A program made the translations under genes and the position numbers. 8,738 bases of DNA. Source: Spirochaetia bacterium (GTDB taxonomy: Bacteria; Spirochaetota; Spirochaetia; Treponematales; Breznakiellaceae). The stretch covers positions 1 through 8,738 of the forward strand of contig BNVF01000095.1 of the NCBI GenBank assembly GCA_025997895.1, written 5' to 3'. The notes below the pieces were generated by a model. The model did no database searches. It saw only the letters and a program-made list of their open reading frames with translations, and was not told the DNA's origin. Positions 1-5,525 of the stretch are shown here, one piece after another (position 1 is the stretch's first letter; every line of letters starts with the position of its first letter).

Positions 1-130
1 GAGATTTTACGCCTGTAAAACCCCTTCGGAGTACGGCCCGTGGGCCCGTTTCAAAGTTATGGTACCTTTTCAATTATTCGGCGAATCCGGTAATACGATA
101 TCCATAGCCGCCTTCGCTGACGGTATACTT

Positions 131-159
131 AATCTACCGAATCTTTTGTTTTTTGTCAA
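131..159 (-). promoter_or_regulatory. Sigma70-like promoter reading out of the left edge
   Basis: On the minus strand a perfect TTGACA (-35, 154-159) is separated by 17 bases from TAGATT (-10, 131-136; four of six consensus bases). It lies just downstream of the pgsA-like stop codon, so it would start a new minus-strand transcript for a gene beyond the left edge. The 130 bases to its left hold no recognisable start codon with a ribosome binding site, so any leader would be long. The elements are read directly; promoter function is inferred. Confidence 0.45.
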
Positions 160-186
160 GAGCATATTGAAAGAACTCTATCCCCG

Positions 187-768
187 CTACTTGCTCCTAT
201 ACACCGCAAGATAATCAAAAAACGAAACCAGCGAAAGTATTACCGAGACAAGAAAAATAACCACAGAGCCGGTCTTAAAGTACGGGTGGAGAAACTCAAA
301 CAGGGAGAGACGCTGCAGACTGACGGTGAGGAGGGCGGCGGCGGCGGCGATGATATAGGTAACGGTTTTGATTTTGCCGCCAAGGCGGGCGCCCATAGCG
401 ATGCCTTTTTTGAGCATGAGGTTGCGGACAAAAAGGATGCTAAACTCGCGGTAGAGGACGAGGAGAAACAGGGCGGCGGGAAAGATGCGGTCGATGACAA
501 AGCAGAGGAAGCAGGTGATCTGCATGAGGGTGTCTGCAAAGGGGTCAAAGAGTTTGCCGAAATCGGTAGCTTCGTTCCGTTTGCGGGCGGCCATGCCGTC
601 GAGCATATCGGTGATTTCGGAAACGATAAAGATGAGCCAGAGGACAGGCACGGTCCAGGCTGCACCGCCGGTGAACAGGGCGGGGAAGAATTGGGGTAAA
701 AGATAGATGATAAAAAATACAGGGGCGAGGACTACACGGAGGAATGTCAGTTTGGTGGCAAGCGTCAT
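187..768 (-). CDS. pgsA: CDP-alcohol phosphatidyltransferase, PgsA type (phosphatidylglycerophosphate synthase)
   Basis: Integral membrane enzyme of 193 residues. The family transfers a phosphatidyl group from CDP-diacylglycerol to an alcohol; for PgsA this is glycerol-3-phosphate, the first committed step to phosphatidylglycerol. The CDP-alcohol phosphotransferase motif is complete: D54-x2-D57-G58-x2-A61-R62-x8-G71-x3-D75-x3-D79. PgsA-like features are the N-terminal LTFLR (residues 7-11) and the block from YREF (106-109) to GGKIKT (130-135). Hydrophobic segments lie near 8-30, 36-53, 86-106, 136-152 and 166-188. It is the last visible gene of the minus-strand unit, 55 bases after the membrane-protein gene, and that spacer carries a copy of the window's short repeat. 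The ATG has no strong ribosome binding site in front of it. Family membership is secure; the choice of glycerol-3-phosphate over another alcohol rests on overall resemblance. Confidence 0.88.
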   Translation of the reverse strand: MTLATKLTFLRVVLAPVFFIIYLLPQFFPALFTGGAAWTVPVLWLIFIVSEITDMLDGMAARKRNEATDFGKLFDPFADTLMQITCFLCFVIDRIFPAALFLLVLYREFSILFVRNLMLKKGIAMGARLGGKIKTVTYIIAAAAALLTVSLQRLSLFEFLHPYFKTGSVVIFLVSVILSLVSFFDYLAVYRSK

Positions 769-807
769 GGGTTCAGTATGTATGGCGGGGCGGGATGTGT
801 CAATGTT

Positions 808-842
808 ATTTGGGCTCTGCCTGTTATTTGAGCTCTGTCCCC
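808..842. repeat. GGGGACAGAGCTC-type element, tandem pair at the end of the membrane-protein gene
   Basis: The plus strand reads TTTGAGCTCTGTCCCC at 827-842. An 18-base-period degenerate copy, ATTTGGGCTCTGCC (808-821), lies immediately beside it. The perfect copy is identical over 16 bases to the one at 1216-1231. On the minus strand it encodes the last residues G-T-E-L-K of the membrane protein and abuts its TAA stop. The degenerate copy falls in the spacer before the pgsA-like gene. Confidence 0.8.
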
Positions 843-1663
843 AATCTGGAGAGAGTAGCTGTCAGGGCGCTGGCATCGGCATTGCCGTTATATGAGATGG
901 TTATGTTCATGCCGTCGGGGATGGTCTCATACGGAACCTGGCAGCTTGTGTTTTGAAAATTGATACCCAGGGGGTTAATTCCGGCAGCGGAAGTTTTTGC
1001 GTAATACCGTTGCAGCAAGGGCGTTTCCATGGATTGGTCGGAGAAGATGGTTTCGGAGCCGTGGCTGATTTTGGTTATCATGCCCCGGACAACACCGCCA
1101 ATGAGGGGACAGTTCCGGCCAAAGCTGATGAAGGCGGCGGAAAACTCCAGGGGGGTGAGAGTGCCGCTTAATTGCAGAGTTTCACCTTGAGCTCTGTCTC
1201 TCACTGTACGGGTTGTTTGAGCTCTGTCCCCGGTAAGCCGGATTGAGTGATGGGTCTCGTCAATTTGGTAGATGGCTGTCAGAGGGACAGAGCTGATTTG
1301 TACCGGCGGGAAACGGAGGAAGGAAAAGCCCAGCCACACGGCAAAAAGCCCGCCGGCAAGGATTAGAGGATAGGCGGCGGCTCGGGGAAAACGGACGGCC
1401 AGGGCGAAAACAAGGACGCAGCATACGGCGAAGATGATGACGCCCGGTTCTTTGAAAATCGCGCCCAGGGAAATAATAATGGCGGCAGCAAATGCGGCTA
1501 TGGTACCGGAAAAAAACAGCAGTGCCAGTGCGATCCTCCGGTTCCGGGAGCGGCGTTTTATGTCTTTTCTGAAAAGGCTCAGAATATAGCCTGCGGCGAT
1601 GCCGGTGAAGGCGCCGGAAAGACAGAGCAGATCCCGGCTTAGGGCAAATACGTTAAAGTCCAT
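824..1663 (-). CDS. Four-helix membrane protein with extracytoplasmic C-terminal domain, unknown function
   Basis: I do not recognise a family. Starting at the ATG at 1661-1663 (279 residues), it has four hydrophobic segments near residues 7-30, 44-69, 73-91 and 94-118. A strongly basic loop (KDIKRRSRNRR) between the first two indicates the cytoplasmic side. A soluble domain of about 160 residues follows, predicted to face the periplasm. Residues 144-161 contain TGDRAQ and RDRAQ ten residues apart, both encoded by copies of the short DNA repeat, and the last five residues are encoded by a third copy. Its start overlaps the M32 peptidase gene by 11 bases, so translational coupling is likely. 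An in-frame ATG at 1685-1687 would add eight residues; neither start has a clear ribosome binding site at good spacing. Confidence 0.7.
   Translation of the reverse strand: MDFNVFALSRDLLCLSGAFTGIAAGYILSLFRKDIKRRSRNRRIALALLFFSGTIAAFAAAIIISLGAIFKEPGVIIFAVCCVLVFALAVRFPRAAAYPLILAGGLFAVWLGFSFLRFPPVQISSVPLTAIYQIDETHHSIRLTGDRAQTTRTVRDRAQGETLQLSGTLTPLEFSAAFISFGRNCPLIGGVVRGMITKISHGSETIFSDQSMETPLLQRYYAKTSAAGINPLGINFQNTSCQVPYETIPDGMNITISYNGNADASALTATLSRLGTELK
1187..1231. repeat. GGGGACAGAGCTC-type element, two in-frame copies 30 bases apart
   Basis: Plus-strand copies TTGAGCTCTGTCTC (1187-1200) and TTTGAGCTCTGTCCCC (1216-1231) are exactly 30 bases (10 codons) apart. On the minus-strand gene they encode RDRAQ and GDRAQ in the same frame. 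The second copy matches 827-842 at all 16 bases, although there it is read in a different frame. Confidence 0.85.
1284..1296. repeat. GGGACAGAGCTGA, inverted copy of the short element
   Basis: The plus strand carries GGGACAGAGCTGA, opposite in orientation to the copies at 827-842 and 1216-1231. Within the minus-strand membrane-protein gene it is read as part of I-S-S-V-P. It differs from the consensus only in the last bases (GCTGA instead of GCTCA). Confidence 0.65.
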
Positions 1664-3209
1664 AGAGTTCAGTATACTTCCCCTCAATATATTCCAGAAA
1701 GGGATTCACCTGAAGCTGCGCTCCGGTGACTTTGAACAGCAGCTCCGCCGGCTCAAGGCGGCAGCCCCAGCAATAAATAGTATCTTTTAGCCAAGTGTAG
1801 AGGCGCTCGAATTTTCCCGCAGCTATCAGACTTTCAAGTTCGGGAATATCACTTTTGAGTTTTTGGGTGAATTGCAGGCCGTAAAGATTCCCCAGAGCAT
1901 AGCTGGGGAAATAGCCGAAGGAACCCATAGACCAATGAATGTCCTGCAAGACTCCATCGGCATCGTTGAACCGTTGATTCGTGTCACTCTCCAGGCCAAG
2001 GTATTCACGGGTATATTCCCGCCAGACTGCGGGGAGCTTTTCGGGCGCAAGTTCGCCGGAGATAAGCCGCTTTTCCAGTTCAAAACGGAGAATTATATGG
2101 AGGGAATAGCTCACTTCATCGGCATCGACCCTGATAAGCGAGGGTTTGACCTCGTTGACTGCCCTATACAGTGCTTCGGCGCTTGAACGGCCCAACTGCT
2201 CAGGGAAACAATCACGCAGGGTTGGAAAAAGGCCCTGCCAGAAGGGACGGCTGCGGCCGATGACGTTTTCCCAAAAGCGGGACTGCGATTCATGGATGGC
2301 CATAGAAGCGCCGTCGGCAAGACAGGTTCTCCGTAATTCGGCGGGGAAACCCATTTCGTAAAGGGCGTGGCCTGATTCATGGATTACCGAAAAAAGTCCC
2401 GAGAGCAGATTGCCGGGGAAATAGCGAGTGGTGATGCGAATGTCATCGGCACCCAGGGTGGTGGTGAATGGGTGAGCACTGGCGTCCAACCGGCCCCGCT
2501 CCTGATCAAAGCCAAGATATGCCATGAGCTTTTGGTTGAAGGCGGCTTGCGCTTCGATTGGAAAGGTTTGTTTGAGGAAGCCGGTGTCCGGCTGGGGACA
2601 GAGCTTGATTTTTTTCAGTAGCGCCGCCAAACGATCCCGCAAAACAGTGAACAGAACGCCGATTTCCGAGGCAGGCATACCGGGCTCGTAGATGTCCAGC
2701 AGGCCGTCGTAAAGCGATTGCGCGCTGTTCCTCTGCGCGGCTCTGTCCCCAAAACCCCAATACTCCGCCTTTTTGCGGGCAAAATCGATCATGGTGGTAA
2801 GATGGGGCAAAAACGCGGCAAAATCGTTGTTTCGCCGGGCCTGCGCCCATGCCGCCTGGGAAAGACCTTCGGCGCGGGCGGCAGCACTGACAAAATCCGC
2901 CGGCAGCTTGACTGCCCGGTCATAGCGGCGGCGCATCACCCGCAGGAAATCCCGCTCAATGGCAGGCAGGCTCTCATCGCCCCGGGGATTTGCGGAAACC
3001 GAACCCAGTTCCCCAAGCAGCCGCCCGGTCTCGGGGGTAATGAGCCGCTCATGGGCAATGCCCTCAAGCAGGGCAAGCTGTTCAGCCCGCTCCTCCACGC
3101 CTTTGGGGGGCAAATAGGTCTCCTGATCCCACTGAAGCGCCGCCGAAGCCCGTTCCAGGTAACGGTATTCCCGGTCAATGGCGTGTAATTTTTCCAGCGC
3201 TGCTTTCAA
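1653..3209 (-). CDS. M32-family metallocarboxypeptidase (thermostable carboxypeptidase 1 type)
   Basis: Zinc-dependent cytoplasmic exopeptidase of 518 residues, close to the usual family length of about 500, that removes C-terminal amino acids from peptides. All hallmark M32 motifs are visible: HPF (246-248); DIRITTRY (256-263); the zinc motif HESGH (277-281); HESQSRFWEN (306-315), whose glutamate completes the metal site; the V/I-D-A-D-E segment near 361-365; GVLQDIHW (419-426); and FGYFPSYALGN (431-441). The start is a TTG with GGAGG eight bases upstream. Two segments look grafted: GDRAAQRNSAQS (154-165), between the conserved YWGF and LYDGLLDIYEPG, and IKLCPQPD (201-208), before TGFL. Each contains a copy of the short DNA repeat. 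Both lie away from the active-site motifs, so the enzyme is probably functional. Confidence 0.95.
   Translation of the reverse strand: MKAALEKLHAIDREYRYLERASAALQWDQETYLPPKGVEERAEQLALLEGIAHERLITPETGRLLGELGSVSANPRGDESLPAIERDFLRVMRRRYDRAVKLPADFVSAAARAEGLSQAAWAQARRNNDFAAFLPHLTTMIDFARKKAEYWGFGDRAAQRNSAQSLYDGLLDIYEPGMPASEIGVLFTVLRDRLAALLKKIKLCPQPDTGFLKQTFPIEAQAAFNQKLMAYLGFDQERGRLDASAHPFTTTLGADDIRITTRYFPGNLLSGLFSVIHESGHALYEMGFPAELRRTCLADGASMAIHESQSRFWENVIGRSRPFWQGLFPTLRDCFPEQLGRSSAEALYRAVNEVKPSLIRVDADEVSYSLHIILRFELEKRLISGELAPEKLPAVWREYTREYLGLESDTNQRFNDADGVLQDIHWSMGSFGYFPSYALGNLYGLQFTQKLKSDIPELESLIAAGKFERLYTWLKDTIYCWGCRLEPAELLFKVTGAQLQVNPFLEYIEGKYTELYGL
2594..2608. repeat. GGGGACAGAGCTTGA, inverted copy of the short element in the M32 gene
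   Basis: The plus strand reads GGGGACAGAGCTTGA. On the coding minus strand the copy specifies I-K-L-C-P-Q, in a linker before the TGFL segment of the peptidase. Orientation is opposite to the copy at 2739-2750 in the same gene, so the element is tolerated in both directions. Confidence 0.7.
2739..2750. repeat. GGCTCTGTCCCC, element copy encoding GDRA in the M32 gene
   Basis: On the coding minus strand GGGGACAGAGCC is read G-D-R-A, the same frame as the GDRAQ copy at 1216-1231. It sits at the point where the peptidase has about ten extra residues between two well-conserved blocks, which suggests insertion of a short element without loss of reading frame. Confidence 0.7.
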
Positions 3210-3222
3210 AAGAGGAACCTCC
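3207..3222 (-). promoter_or_regulatory. Ribosome binding site fixing a TTG start for the M32 gene
   Basis: On the minus strand GGAGG (3218-3222) lies eight bases before TTG (3207-3209). No ATG or GTG with comparable support precedes the conserved N-terminal region, so TTG is the likely initiation codon. Confidence 0.7.
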
Positions 3223-3273
3223 GCTCAACTTAAGTAGACATTACAGACTAAGCATACTATTTTTTGAGAATTC

Positions 3274-3285
3274 CCGCTATAGCGG
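3274..3285. repeat. Perfect 12-base palindrome CCGCTATAGCGG between two genes
   Basis: This self-complementary sequence lies in the 87-base gap between the kinase-like gene and the M32 gene. It has no T-run on either strand, so it is not a convincing terminator. An operator or an RNA hairpin affecting the downstream gene is possible. Confidence 0.4.
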
Positions 3286-3296
3286 CCATACGGCTT

Positions 3297-4118
3297 TTAT
3301 GGCATCACACTGTATTCCCGGACAATCTGGATTTCGCTCTGTACCGTGGCGGAACCGGCGCTTTCCCTGGCGGCATTTAACGCTGCTTCGATAAGCGCCT
3401 GGGAATTGGCAACGCCGTAGAGGGTAACCACATTGCCGGATACCGATGTCTCCAGGAAATGGATGGGAATTTCCCGTTCGTAGATAATATGGTGCTTGAC
3501 CTGCTGCTCCAGGATCAGTTCCTTAAGGCGGGCGGCGTTTTGTGCTTCCGCCTCGGGGGTAAAAATATGCTCTTGCAGACGCTTGATGATTTCGGCGCAG
3601 ACCGAGGGATGAAAAATGCCGGTGTTCAGGGAAAGATGATAGTTCCCCGGATCCTTCCATTCAATATCGAAAAAATAACGGTGAAAACCGATACGATCCT
3701 GATCGCTACGCTCAATGATCTGTTTAGCCCGTTTTTCGTCGCAGTGAAAATAATTTTTGACCCGCTCAATGCGGATTTCAAGGGGCGCCACCAAAAATAC
3801 CGAGATAACCCCCGGCACATTTTTGAACACCAAACTTGCCCCCCGGCCGATAAACACGCTGCTCCCCTGCTCGGTCTCGGCATAAATGGCGGTTTTCAGA
3901 TAGTGCAGATAATCATCCCGGTCCTGGGACAGGGACGCCAGAAACGAGGGCTTCCGCTCATCGTATTTTTGAAATTTCTGCCCCTCGATCCCATAGGATT
4001 TTATTCGTTCTTGCAGGGCATTTTTGTCCACAAATCGATAGCCCAGCAGTTTTGCCAGTTCCTGGGCAGTCTCGTCACCAAGAGCCGCCAATTCCCGGGA
4101 AACGGTAATGATAGCCAT
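3297..4118 (-). CDS. Cytidylate-kinase-like protein with C-terminal BON domain
   Basis: 273 residues. Residues 1-185 match the cytidylate kinase-like family (the AAK / Cytidylate_kin2 type): ITVSREL at 4-10, YRFVDKNAL at 27-35, FIGRGASLVF at 89-98 and VFLVAPLEIRIERV at 107-120. The family is related to CMP kinases, but for most members the substrate is not established. The loop equivalent to the usual REYGSGG segment is here RELAALG, lacking the P-loop lysine and two of the usual glycines, so classical nucleotide kinase activity should not be assumed. Residues about 207-267 resemble a BON domain (V-S-G-N-V-V-T-L-Y-G-V at 226-236). BON domains commonly bind ligands or membranes in envelope proteins. 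AGGAGG lies five bases before the ATG. First gene of the minus-strand unit, 26 bases after the predicted transcription start. Confidence 0.85.
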   Translation of the reverse strand: MAIITVSRELAALGDETAQELAKLLGYRFVDKNALQERIKSYGIEGQKFQKYDERKPSFLASLSQDRDDYLHYLKTAIYAETEQGSSVFIGRGASLVFKNVPGVISVFLVAPLEIRIERVKNYFHCDEKRAKQIIERSDQDRIGFHRYFFDIEWKDPGNYHLSLNTGIFHPSVCAEIIKRLQEHIFTPEAEAQNAARLKELILEQQVKHHIIYEREIPIHFLETSVSGNVVTLYGVANSQALIEAALNAARESAGSATVQSEIQIVREYSVMP

Positions 4119-4151
4119 AAAAACCTCCTTGGGTTTTACACTTCACATACA

Positions 4152-4180
4152 ATCATACGCTGGTTGGGGGGGATTGTCAA
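4152..4180 (-). promoter_or_regulatory. Sigma70-like promoter for the kinase-like/M32/membrane/pgsA unit
   Basis: On the minus strand a perfect TTGACA (4175-4180) is separated by 17 bases from TATGAT (4152-4157; five of six consensus bases). Transcription would begin near 4144-4146, leaving a leader of about 26 bases that contains the AGGAGG of the first gene. This is the best promoter match in the window. Confidence 0.75.
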
Positions 4181-4313
4181 AATTTAGCGCGCACTGCGGC
4201 AGCTAAAGCAGGCGGGAACTATTGAACAAATTTTCGGTATTGACTAAGATGTTCTCGTTTTCTCATTTGCAGGCAAAACCACTCTAACCGGGGACAAAAA
4301 TACCTCCACCGTT

Positions 4314-4341
4314 GGTAATTTCACCCTAAAAGGGGGTAATT
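4314..4341 (+). repeat. GGTAATT direct repeats 21 bases apart
   Basis: GGTAATTTCACCC (4314-4326) and GGTAATTCTGCCC (4335-4347) share the pattern GGTAATTYYRCCC. They start exactly 21 bases apart, two DNA helical turns. A short CCCT-AAA-AGGG hairpin (4324-4334) lies between them. Spacing of this kind suits a dimeric DNA-binding protein, but no regulator is identified. Confidence 0.35.
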
Positions 4342-4362
4342 CTGCCCCATTTATAAGAAGCG

Positions 4363-4412
4363 CAATTTGCGCAGCAAATTGTACGGCATACATTAAAACG
4401 CCGTTGGCGTTT
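4363..4412. repeat. Two adjacent perfect hairpins before the lipoprotein gene
   Basis: CAATTTGC-GCA-GCAAATTG (4363-4381) is an eight-base-pair stem with a three-base loop. AAACGCC-GTT-GGCGTTT (4396-4412) is a seven-base-pair stem with a three-base loop. Neither has a T-run, and both lie 50-100 bases before the lipoprotein start. They could be parts of dispersed extragenic repeats or a structured leader. Confidence 0.5.
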
Positions 4413-4460
4413 GGCAATAGTTTTGTCGGCGGGACGTAAAAACCGTAAAGGAATTCTTAA

Positions 4461-4841
4461 ATGAACAAAAGCAAGTTTTTCATTTTGGGAATGTTAGCGC
4501 TTACGCTGACATTCGGTCTGGTTCTGGCAGGGTGTGGCAATGGAACAAGCTCTGGCCTTGGTGGTGGCGCCGATGCGTCAAGATTTTATGGCTCCTGGGA
4601 AGGTGATAGTGAGCAACATATACATGCTGATGATTACGATGGCTACCTCCGGGTGTTCGTCTCTTCACGAACAGGTTCCATAGTGGGAGGGGTGGTAAGT
4701 ACGCTGACTGAAACCACTTTGAACATTTCAACGTATACCGTAACATATGTTTTCAATAGCGCCACTGAGTTAGTCCTTTCCGGTGGACCTACTGATTCCT
4801 GGGGTTTTATTAACGGAACGTATACAAAGCAGGCCGACTAA
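4461..4841 (+). CDS. Small lipoprotein, unknown function
   Basis: 126 residues. The signal peptide ends in a clear lipobox (L22-A23-G24-C25 within LVLAGC), so the mature protein of about 102 residues is lipid-anchored. A Gly/Ser-rich linker (26-38) leads into a compact domain with W46, a run of alternating beta-type segments, and the ending NGTYTKQ. The pattern (short, W near the start, G-T-Y-T near the end) is one I associate with small treponemal lipoproteins and loosely with lipocalin-like folds; that comparison is inference. AAAGGA lies eight bases before the ATG. It follows the hairpin-rich spacer and is 114 bases before the NUDIX gene. Confidence 0.8.
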   Translation: MNKSKFFILGMLALTLTFGLVLAGCGNGTSSGLGGGADASRFYGSWEGDSEQHIHADDYDGYLRVFVSSRTGSIVGGVVSTLTETTLNISTYTVTYVFNSATELVLSGGPTDSWGFINGTYTKQAD

Positions 4842-4860
4842 AGCGTAATGAGGTGGGTGA

Positions 4861-4917
4861 GCGCAGGAGTGTCTCCTATGCGTTTACAGTAAGCGCAGTG
4901 GCGGCAGACACTACGCT
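4861..4917 (+). repeat. Two weak hairpins after the lipoprotein gene
   Basis: AGGAG-TGT-CTCCT (4865-4877), extendable by GCGC/GCGT with a two-base bulge, and AGCGCAGTG with CACTACGCT (4892-4917, one mismatch, eight-base loop). Only a short TTT follows the first, so termination after the lipoprotein is possible but weakly supported. Confidence 0.3.
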
Positions 4918-4940
4918 GGTGTGTGCTGTTGTTGGTGAGC

Positions 4941-4951
4941 GACAGAGCTGA
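4941..4951. repeat. GACAGAGCTGA, partial copy of the short element before the NUDIX gene
   Basis: This 11-base match to the copy at 1284-1296 lies directly upstream of the proposed NUDIX start codon. It is the only good match found outside 808-2750 and is short enough that chance cannot be excluded. Confidence 0.35.
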
Positions 4952-4955
4952 AAAA

Positions 4956-5525
4956 ATGGGTTATTCTTTGTATATGGACGACAAAAAACTTATATGGAAC
5001 GAAGAAAGCCGCAAGCGGGTTTTTGACTGCAAGGTCTTTTCAATTTGGGAAAGTTATTGCAGGTCCCCGGATAATGAGCTGCGGACATACTCGGTTATTG
5101 ACGCCACGGATTGGGCCATTATCATTCCGGTTATTGAAAGCGCCCGGGGCAGGCAGTTTGTGATGGTGAAGCAGTGGCGGCACGGTTCCCAGTGTTTGAG
5201 CCTGGAGTTCCCCGGCGGGGTGTTTGAACCTGGCGAAAATCCGGCGGAAGCGGCAGCCAGGGAGTTGCAGGAGGAAACCGGGTACAGGCCGGGAAAGATC
5301 AGAAAATTGGGGGAATTCAGCCCCAACCCGGCAATCATGTCAAATCGTGTGCATTTTTTTCTGGCCGAAGACTTGACTAATACCGGTAAGCAAGACCTTG
5401 ATGAGGATGAATATGTGGAGGCCGCCCTGGTCGATACCGAAGAGGTATGCCAAGGCATGGGAAAGCCCCCCTATATTCATGCGCTCATGGGCAGCGCGCT
5501 TGCCCTGTATAACAAAAAAACCTAA
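4956..5525 (+). CDS. NUDIX hydrolase, ADP-ribose pyrophosphatase-like
   Basis: 189 residues from the ATG at 4956. The NUDIX box G-x5-E-x7-R-E-L-x-E-E-x-G-Y spans residues 88-110 (GVFEPGE, then REL, EETGY), with every metal-binding glutamate present and Tyr at the last hydrophobic position. The preceding LEFPGG and the N-terminal beta-rich segment fit the NudF/YffH-type ADP-ribose or sugar-nucleotide pyrophosphatases, cytoplasmic housekeeping enzymes that hydrolyse nucleoside diphosphates linked to another group. The exact substrate cannot be told. Start choice is uncertain: no start has a good ribosome binding site. A GTG at 4923 would add 11 residues partly encoded by an element copy, and an ATG at 4974 (MDDKKLIW) is equally plausible. 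The TAA overlaps the convergent LysM gene's TAG. Confidence 0.9.
   Translation: MGYSLYMDDKKLIWNEESRKRVFDCKVFSIWESYCRSPDNELRTYSVIDATDWAIIIPVIESARGRQFVMVKQWRHGSQCLSLEFPGGVFEPGENPAEAAARELQEETGYRPGKIRKLGEFSPNPAIMSNRVHFFLAEDLTNTGKQDLDEDEYVEAALVDTEEVCQGMGKPPYIHALMGSALALYNKKT

Larger units (their letters stand above)
4181..4460. other. Hairpin-rich intergenic spacer
   Basis: No gene with a usable start codon is seen here. The spacer holds several inverted repeats and a pair of GGTAATT direct repeats (both given separately). The frame from 4248 to the TAA at 4437-4439 stays open for 63 codons and reads like protein (AGKTTLTGDKNTSTVGN), but it has no start codon before TTG at 4402, so it may be a decayed gene fragment or chance. 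Near the right end AAAGGA (4447-4452) is the ribosome binding site of the following lipoprotein. No clear plus-strand promoter for that lipoprotein was found. Confidence 0.6.

Noticed and set aside
2..214. Plus-strand frame open from the left edge to TAA 212-214 (70 codons), a possible C-terminus of an upstream gene
   Set aside because: No recognisable family. It overlaps the pgsA-like gene by 28 bases and covers a good minus-strand promoter. It remains possible but is not supported well enough to call.
286..699. 137-codon plus-strand frame opposite the pgsA-like gene
   Set aside because: The Gly/Asp/Glu-rich composition is the expected mirror of a hydrophobic membrane protein, and the opposite strand carries the complete CDP-alcohol motif.
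2718..3188. 156-codon plus-strand frame opposite the M32 gene
   Set aside because: It is a shadow of a well-conserved peptidase with no family match or start signals.
3335..3349. CGCTCTGTACC resembling the short element inside the kinase-like gene
   Set aside because: Only about 11 of 15 positions match, and the residues fit the BON-like domain, so it is likely chance.
3459..4187. 242-codon plus-strand frame opposite the kinase-like gene
   Set aside because: It is antisense to a gene with conserved motifs, ribosome binding site and promoter. Its translation matches nothing recognisable and it has no start context.
4923..4955. GTG start at 4923 for the NUDIX protein
   Set aside because: It would add residues encoded by low-support sequence including an element-like GACAGAGCTGA, with no ribosome binding site. 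ATG 4956 or 4974 is preferred.
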